Assembly: GCA_027622495.1 (NCBI GenBank)
Contig: JAQBYL010000111.1
Coordinates: 1 to 10,712, forward strand
Source of the DNA: Pseudomonadota bacterium
GTDB taxonomy: Bacteria > Pseudomonadota > Gammaproteobacteria > Pseudomonadales > Azotimanducaceae
DNA: 10,712 nt
Reading direction: 5' to 3'
Positions within the stretch are counted from its first letter, which is position 1. Every line of letters begins with the position of its first letter. A program made the translations under genes and the position numbers. Shown piece after piece: positions 7,816 to 10,712 of the stretch. The notes under the pieces were generated by a model. That model saw only the letters and a list, made by a program, of their open reading frames with translations, did not search any database and was not told the DNA's origin.

Positions 7816-8252
7816 TGGCGAGTGTGTTTCCGTCAGAGGATTGGTTCAACGAGGTTCGAAGTGTCTTCAACAGCGATGACAGTTACAGAGGCGCCGGTGG
7901 CGGCTCCTGCGAGTGCCGTTCTGCAATGAAGATCGGCCGGCGGGTGTTTCTCTTGAATTTTGAAGGGATTGAATGCGCACCGGTAGTTGAAGCCGACAAG
8001 GGTGCGCTGGCCGATGTGGACTTTTACCTGGACATGCCCCTGGCTGATTGGCAGGCCATGGTCAAAGACATCGCTGCCAACGGCGGGGCCAGCCTGCACT
8101 ACACCCTGAATACGCTGGATCTCGATCGTGCGGAGGGCCTGTCGCATTCGGTGCACGAAGATCAGTTCCGTGAAGATCTGTTTTTTCGCTACAACCAGAC
8201 GTTCCAGTTTTTCTTTGACGCATCGGCACGGATTAAAACCAGTTTCGGTTAA
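7815..8252 (+). CDS. Small SCP2-like protein 1 of the di-iron cluster
   Basis: The 145-residue product starts at ATG 7815, which overlaps the upstream stop as TGATG; GAAGG at 7803-7807 serves as ribosome site. The frame is open further upstream but inside the previous gene. I do not recognise a named family. The pattern of a beta pair (IGRRVFLLNFEGI, 40-52), then a LADVDFYLDMPLADWQAMV segment (66-84) followed by a helix, resembles SCP2 sterol-carrier domains, where an aspartate-rich strand precedes a short helix. A CxC pair (C32, C34) sits in a glycine-rich loop and is missing from its paralogue. The C-terminal FFRYNQTFQFFFDASA (123-138) is shared in pattern with the next protein. No signal peptide. 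A substrate-holding or assembly subunit of the di-iron proteins is inferred from position. Confidence 0.75.
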   Translation: MASVFPSEDWFNEVRSVFNSDDSYRGAGGGSCECRSAMKIGRRVFLLNFEGIECAPVVEADKGALADVDFYLDMPLADWQAMVKDIAANGGASLHYTLNTLDLDRAEGLSHSVHEDQFREDLFFRYNQTFQFFFDASARIKTSFG

Positions 8253-8271
8253 CCACGGTTAAGGACTTCAT

Positions 8272-8670
8272 ATGGCAAAGGCAGCAGCAAACCTTGCGTG
8301 GCTTGATCAGGCGGCACGGGAGCTAGGTAGTTCTGCAGAGTATCGGAAGCTCGGCTCCACTGACATGCACGTCGGCCTGGCCATTGGCGAGCAGGCTTAC
8401 CTGGTTCGATTTGAAGCATTCGGGGTCAGTTCGATCAATGCGATCTCAAACTCGGATCTGCGCGATGCAGACTTTGTGATACGGATGAATGTAAAGGAAT
8501 GGATCGCTTATCTGAAGAAGCGCAAGAAGGGTGCTGGACCGACGCTCATGAGTCTCGATCTGGACGAAGGGGTGATTGATGCGCCCAATCCGTTGAAGAA
8601 GCTCAAGTTCGAACGATACAACCTGAGCCTGCAGGCGTTTGTGGACCACGGTGCGAGTCTCGCGGCCTGA
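8272..8670 (+). CDS. Small SCP2-like protein 2, paralogue of the preceding gene
   Basis: This 132-residue protein starts at ATG 8272 with AAGGA at 8261-8265, 19 bases after the previous stop. It matches the preceding protein block by block: W10 and Y24-R near the N-terminus; IGEQAYLVRFEAF (38-50) against IGRRVFLLNFEGI; LRDADFVIRMNVKEWIAYL (63-81) against the DVDFYLDM...W segment; a SLDLD stretch (94-98) against TLDLD; FERYNLSLQAFVDHGA (113-128) against FFRYNQTFQFFFDASA. It lacks the CxC pair and has a basic patch KKRKKG (82-87). An SCP2-like lipid-binding fold is a tentative guess; the paralogy is well supported by eye. It likely works with the preceding protein as a hetero-pair, mirroring the paralogous pair of ferritin-like proteins upstream. 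Confidence 0.75.
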   Translation: MAKAAANLAWLDQAARELGSSAEYRKLGSTDMHVGLAIGEQAYLVRFEAFGVSSINAISNSDLRDADFVIRMNVKEWIAYLKKRKKGAGPTLMSLDLDEGVIDAPNPLKKLKFERYNLSLQAFVDHGASLAA

Positions 8671-8689
8671 TCTGGCCGCTTAAAGGGCA

Positions 8690-8962
8690 ATGCCGATCTT
8701 CGAATTCAGATGCAACGATTGCGATCAGATCAGCACTTATTTTTCCCGCGCCAATGACCGACCTGAAACGATCCCGTGTGATCACTGTAGCGCGAAGGCT
8801 GACAGGATCATCTCGCGCCCCTCTGTCAGACTGTCGATGACCAGCAAGATGGAAAAACTCGATCCCAAATACGACAGGATGGTCGACAAGGCCATGCGGT
8901 CAACCCCCGAAGCAGATCCCGACCGGCATCTGAAAAGACTGAAACCACTGAAAGACAGTTGA
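8690..8962 (+). CDS. FmdB-family zinc ribbon protein
   Basis: The 90-residue protein opens with MPIFEFRCNDC, the hallmark of the FmdB/CxxC regulatory-protein family, and has two knuckles, C8-x2-C11 and C30-x2-C33, 18 residues apart, able to bind one zinc (or iron). The remaining two-thirds is charged and probably helical or disordered (residues 50-90). FmdB-type proteins were named from a proposed formamidase regulator, but their general role is unclear. They often sit at the ends of operons for metalloenzymes and amidases. ATG 8690 follows AAAGGG at 8682-8686. The gap to the preceding gene is 19 bases, so it belongs to the cluster as its last gene. The stop lies four bases from the convergent dioxygenase stop. 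A helper, chaperone or electron-transfer role with the di-iron pair is only inferred. Confidence 0.85.
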   Translation: MPIFEFRCNDCDQISTYFSRANDRPETIPCDHCSAKADRIISRPSVRLSMTSKMEKLDPKYDRMVDKAMRSTPEADPDRHLKRLKPLKDS

Positions 8963-8966
8963 GCGA

Positions 8967-9815
8967 TTACAGGTATGGCTGAGACCCGGCCACTGTGGTT
9001 CGATGCATGATTCGCTGGTAACCGTCGTAGCCACCCTGGGCTGAGTGCTGGACGCAACGGTTGTCCCACATTGTAAGCATGTCGGGTTGCCATTTTAGTT
9101 TGTAAACAAACTGAGGCTGCACTGAGTGTTCGCAGAGTTTTTTCAACAATTTACGGCTTTCTGACTCGCTCATGCCTTTTATACCGATGGTGTAGACCGA
9201 GTTGACCCACAGACACTTTCGACCGGTTTCGGGATGAGACCGGATCAAAGGATGTTCCTGGGTCGAAAGCGCGCTGTCATTTGGAAGAATGGTCATGCTG
9301 CGTGCCTCAGAGTTGTTGGCAAAATATCCCTGACGGCTGTAGGGTCCGCGAGCGCTGTGGATGGCCGTGAGTGTGCCGAGATGTTGTCTGGTTGCGTCAT
9401 CGAGCGCATCGAACGCAGCGTAACTGTTGGCAAACCAGGTATCACCACCCACCGGTGGTACCACTTTGGCGTGCAGGATGGTTGCTGCAGGTGGTGTCTG
9501 CTGAAATGACCAGTCACTGTGCCAGGAAGACCCAAACGGACTTGCCTTTTCGCTTGCATCGCGGCGGATCTCCAGGATGTTTGCATGCCCGGCCATAGCC
9601 TCAACATAAGGATCGTCACCGAACTCTCCAAAACGGGTGGTGAAACGTTCCAGTTGATCGTGTGTCAGCGGCTGATCGGGAAAGCTCACTACCTGATGAG
9701 CAAGCCAGGCGTTGCGCAGGGTTCGGGTGGTGTCTTCATCAAGCCGGGAAGACAGGTCAACGCCTCTTATGTTCGCACCGAAACCCGAAAGGCTCGGGGA
9801 GATATCAATAGACAA
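8967..9815 (-). CDS. TauD/TfdA-family 2-oxoglutarate/Fe(II) dioxygenase
   Basis: The 282-residue protein is full length for the TauD/TfdA family. The iron-binding facial triad is visible: H99-x-D101 in SSWHSDWSF, and the distal H257 in WDNRCVQHSAQGGYDGY. R268 and R272 in the following RIMHRTTV are positioned as the 2-oxoglutarate-anchoring region. GGDTWFANSYAAFDAL (123-138) is also typical. The enzyme should use 2-oxoglutarate and oxygen to hydroxylate a small substrate (taurine, alkyl sulfate, carnitine-like, aryloxy acids are family examples), often releasing part of it. The substrate cannot be read here. The start at 9815 lies two bases after the stop of a small membrane protein gene, so the two form an operon. 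It converges on the zinc-ribbon gene with a 4-base gap. A symporter gene lies divergently upstream and may supply the substrate. Confidence 0.93.
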   Translation of the reverse strand: MSIDISPSLSGFGANIRGVDLSSRLDEDTTRTLRNAWLAHQVVSFPDQPLTHDQLERFTTRFGEFGDDPYVEAMAGHANILEIRRDASEKASPFGSSWHSDWSFQQTPPAATILHAKVVPPVGGDTWFANSYAAFDALDDATRQHLGTLTAIHSARGPYSRQGYFANNSEARSMTILPNDSALSTQEHPLIRSHPETGRKCLWVNSVYTIGIKGMSESESRKLLKKLCEHSVQPQFVYKLKWQPDMLTMWDNRCVQHSAQGGYDGYQRIMHRTTVAGSQPYL

Positions 9816-9817
9816 GA

Positions 9818-10009
9818 TCAGACTCCAAAGTAATCTTTCAGCAGGTACAGCGATACTGCGGCAAGGATCGCGCCGACAGCAAGAATCAATGCGAACATCA
9901 GGCGGCCGTCATCTTCTTTGCTGTCACTGCGTTTCTTGACCCGCATGGCAAAGTAGACCACCGTCGCAAAGATCAGGACCGGAATGGCAAATTGAACCAG
10001 GTAACGCAT
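9818..10009 (-). CDS. Small membrane protein with two predicted helices
   Basis: Started at ATG 10009 this is a 63-residue protein; an ATG at 10045 would add 12 polar residues. The shorter form is preferred because MRYLVQFAIPVLIF begins directly with the first membrane helix and leaves 77 rather than 41 bases for the divergent promoter region. Neither start has a good ribosome site, so this is uncertain. Helix 1 spans about residues 3-22, a charged loop (VKKRSDSKEDDGR, about 24-36) follows, helix 2 spans about 38-57, and the protein ends in KDYFGV. No family is recognised and no function is proposed. It sits 2 bases upstream of the dioxygenase gene and is likely co-transcribed with it. Confidence 0.65.
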   Translation of the reverse strand: MRYLVQFAIPVLIFATVVYFAMRVKKRSDSKEDDGRLMFALILAVGAILAAVSLYLLKDYFGV

Positions 10010-10086
10010 AGGCAGCTCATCAGATACATCGCGTGGGGTGAGCATAACGACATTGTTCAGTCACGTTCAAGGCATGGTGCTGCAAC

Positions 10087-10712
10087 GTGAGCTGGTGGAG
10101 TGATCACTGGCTGTTATGGCTGCTTGTGGCTTGTTACACCCTGATTCTGTTTCACCACGCCCGTCTGGGTCGGGCATCTACCGGCAAACATGGTGGTCTG
10201 GCAGGTTTTTATGTGGGGGGGCGCAGCCTCGGTGGTCTGGTTGTGGGTGTATCGTTTTTTGCTACATTTGCCAGCACCAACACCTATGTCGGTAATGCCG
10301 GCAAAGCCTATGAATATGGCGTGGCCTGGCTTGTCACTCTGCCCTTCATGGTGTTGTTTACCCTTCTTTCATGGACGCTTGTTGCACCGCGAATGCGGCA
10401 GTTTGCGAGCCACTGGGATGCTCTGACTCTGCCAGATTTTCTGGCTGCGCGTTTTTCTGATCGCGCAAAAGCTGTGCGCCTCGGGACCGCGACGGTGGTG
10501 GTGTTCTCGAGCATCCTTTACCTGATCGCGATCTTCAAAGGAGCAGGCAACCTGTTTGAACAGTTCCTGGATGTACCGTACTGGGCTGCTGTTGTGATCA
10601 CACTCGGTTTTGTTGTGGCTTATACCTCGATCGGAGGATTCATCTCGGTTGTGCGAACCGACGTTGTTCAGGGTGGGCTGATGTTGATCGGTGCGCTGAT
10701 GATATTCTATTT
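10087..10712 (+). CDS. Sodium:solute symporter (SSS family), 5' part
   Basis: The frame runs from a GTG at 10087 to the right edge, giving 208 visible residues; an in-frame stop at 10045-10047 and no ATG in the interval limit the start. AAGG at 10069-10072 is a weak, distant ribosome site, so the start is provisional. Residues 7-22 are the first membrane helix. FYVGGRSLGG (41-50) is the SSS signature before helix 2, followed by helices at about 51-63, 80-100, 135-150 and 165-180. The YTSIGGFISVVRTDVVQG block (179-196) is the conserved segment of this family. Members use the sodium gradient to import solutes such as proline, pantothenate, sugars or carboxylates. The substrate is unknown here. 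Members are usually 450-550 residues, so more than half lies outside the window. It is divergent from the dioxygenase operon and might feed it. Confidence 0.88.
   Translation, partial: MSWWSDHWLLWLLVACYTLILFHHARLGRASTGKHGGLAGFYVGGRSLGGLVVGVSFFATFASTNTYVGNAGKAYEYGVAWLVTLPFMVLFTLLSWTLVAPRMRQFASHWDALTLPDFLAARFSDRAKAVRLGTATVVVFSSILYLIAIFKGAGNLFEQFLDVPYWAAVVITLGFVVAYTSIGGFISVVRTDVVQGGLMLIGALMIFY

Noticed and set aside
8246..8262. Direct repeat CGGTTAA twice with a palindrome GGTTAACC
   Set aside because: Seven bases only, placed across a stop codon and ribosome site; likely chance.
10215..10221. Run of seven Gs near the start of the symporter gene, a possible phase-variation or frameshift site
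   Set aside because: The frame continues without a break through the conserved FYVGGRSLGG motif, and a single 7-base run in a GC-rich genome is weak evidence.

Overview
The window is protein-coding bacterial DNA of moderately high GC with short intergenic gaps. The gene content (Nu-class GST, thiolase, DUF3604 protein, HIT protein, TauD/TfdA dioxygenase, sodium:solute symporter) suggests a proteobacterium, most likely an aerobic, lipid-using, possibly marine gammaproteobacterium. That placement is inferred from protein style only; no rRNA or marker gene is present. I saw no tRNA, rRNA, CRISPR array, insertion sequence or phage gene.

Layout. (1) Positions 1-2377, plus strand: the 3' part of a GST gene, an exported DUF3108-like protein starting one base after it, then a complete thiolase. 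(2) Positions 2454-5446, minus strand: a large exported DUF3604 protein (TTG start) followed after 5 bases by a HIT-domain protein (GTG start). A GC-rich hairpin lies between the convergent thiolase and HIT genes. (3) Positions 5585-8962, plus strand: a tight five-gene cluster, described below. (4) Positions 8967-10045, minus strand: a TauD/TfdA dioxygenase preceded by a small two-helix membrane protein, convergent with the cluster. (5) From 10087, plus strand: the 5' part of a sodium:solute symporter gene that runs off the window.

The five-gene cluster is the most interesting part. Its first gene encodes a ferritin-like protein with a complete carboxylate-bridged di-iron ligand set (E133, E165xxH168, E215, E245xxH248). 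The second encodes a clear paralogue in which all six ligand positions are replaced (A, A, Q, G, K, Q). The third and fourth encode two small proteins that are paralogues of each other and look SCP2-like. The fifth encodes an FmdB-type zinc ribbon. The third gene overlaps the second (TGATG), and the other gaps are 19-68 bases, so this reads as one transcription unit. A working hypothesis is an oxygen-activating di-iron enzyme with a metal-free scaffold subunit, a duplicated lipid-binding-like subunit and a small zinc protein. This resembles in plan the catalytic/non-catalytic pairing of bacterial multicomponent monooxygenases or PaaA/PaaC, but the proteins do not look like those families. Substrate and reaction are unknown, and no reductase is visible in the window.

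The 138-base divergent region between the DUF3604 gene and the cluster holds a GTATAT-N5-ATATAC inverted repeat overlapping a -10-like TATACT, a plausible control point.
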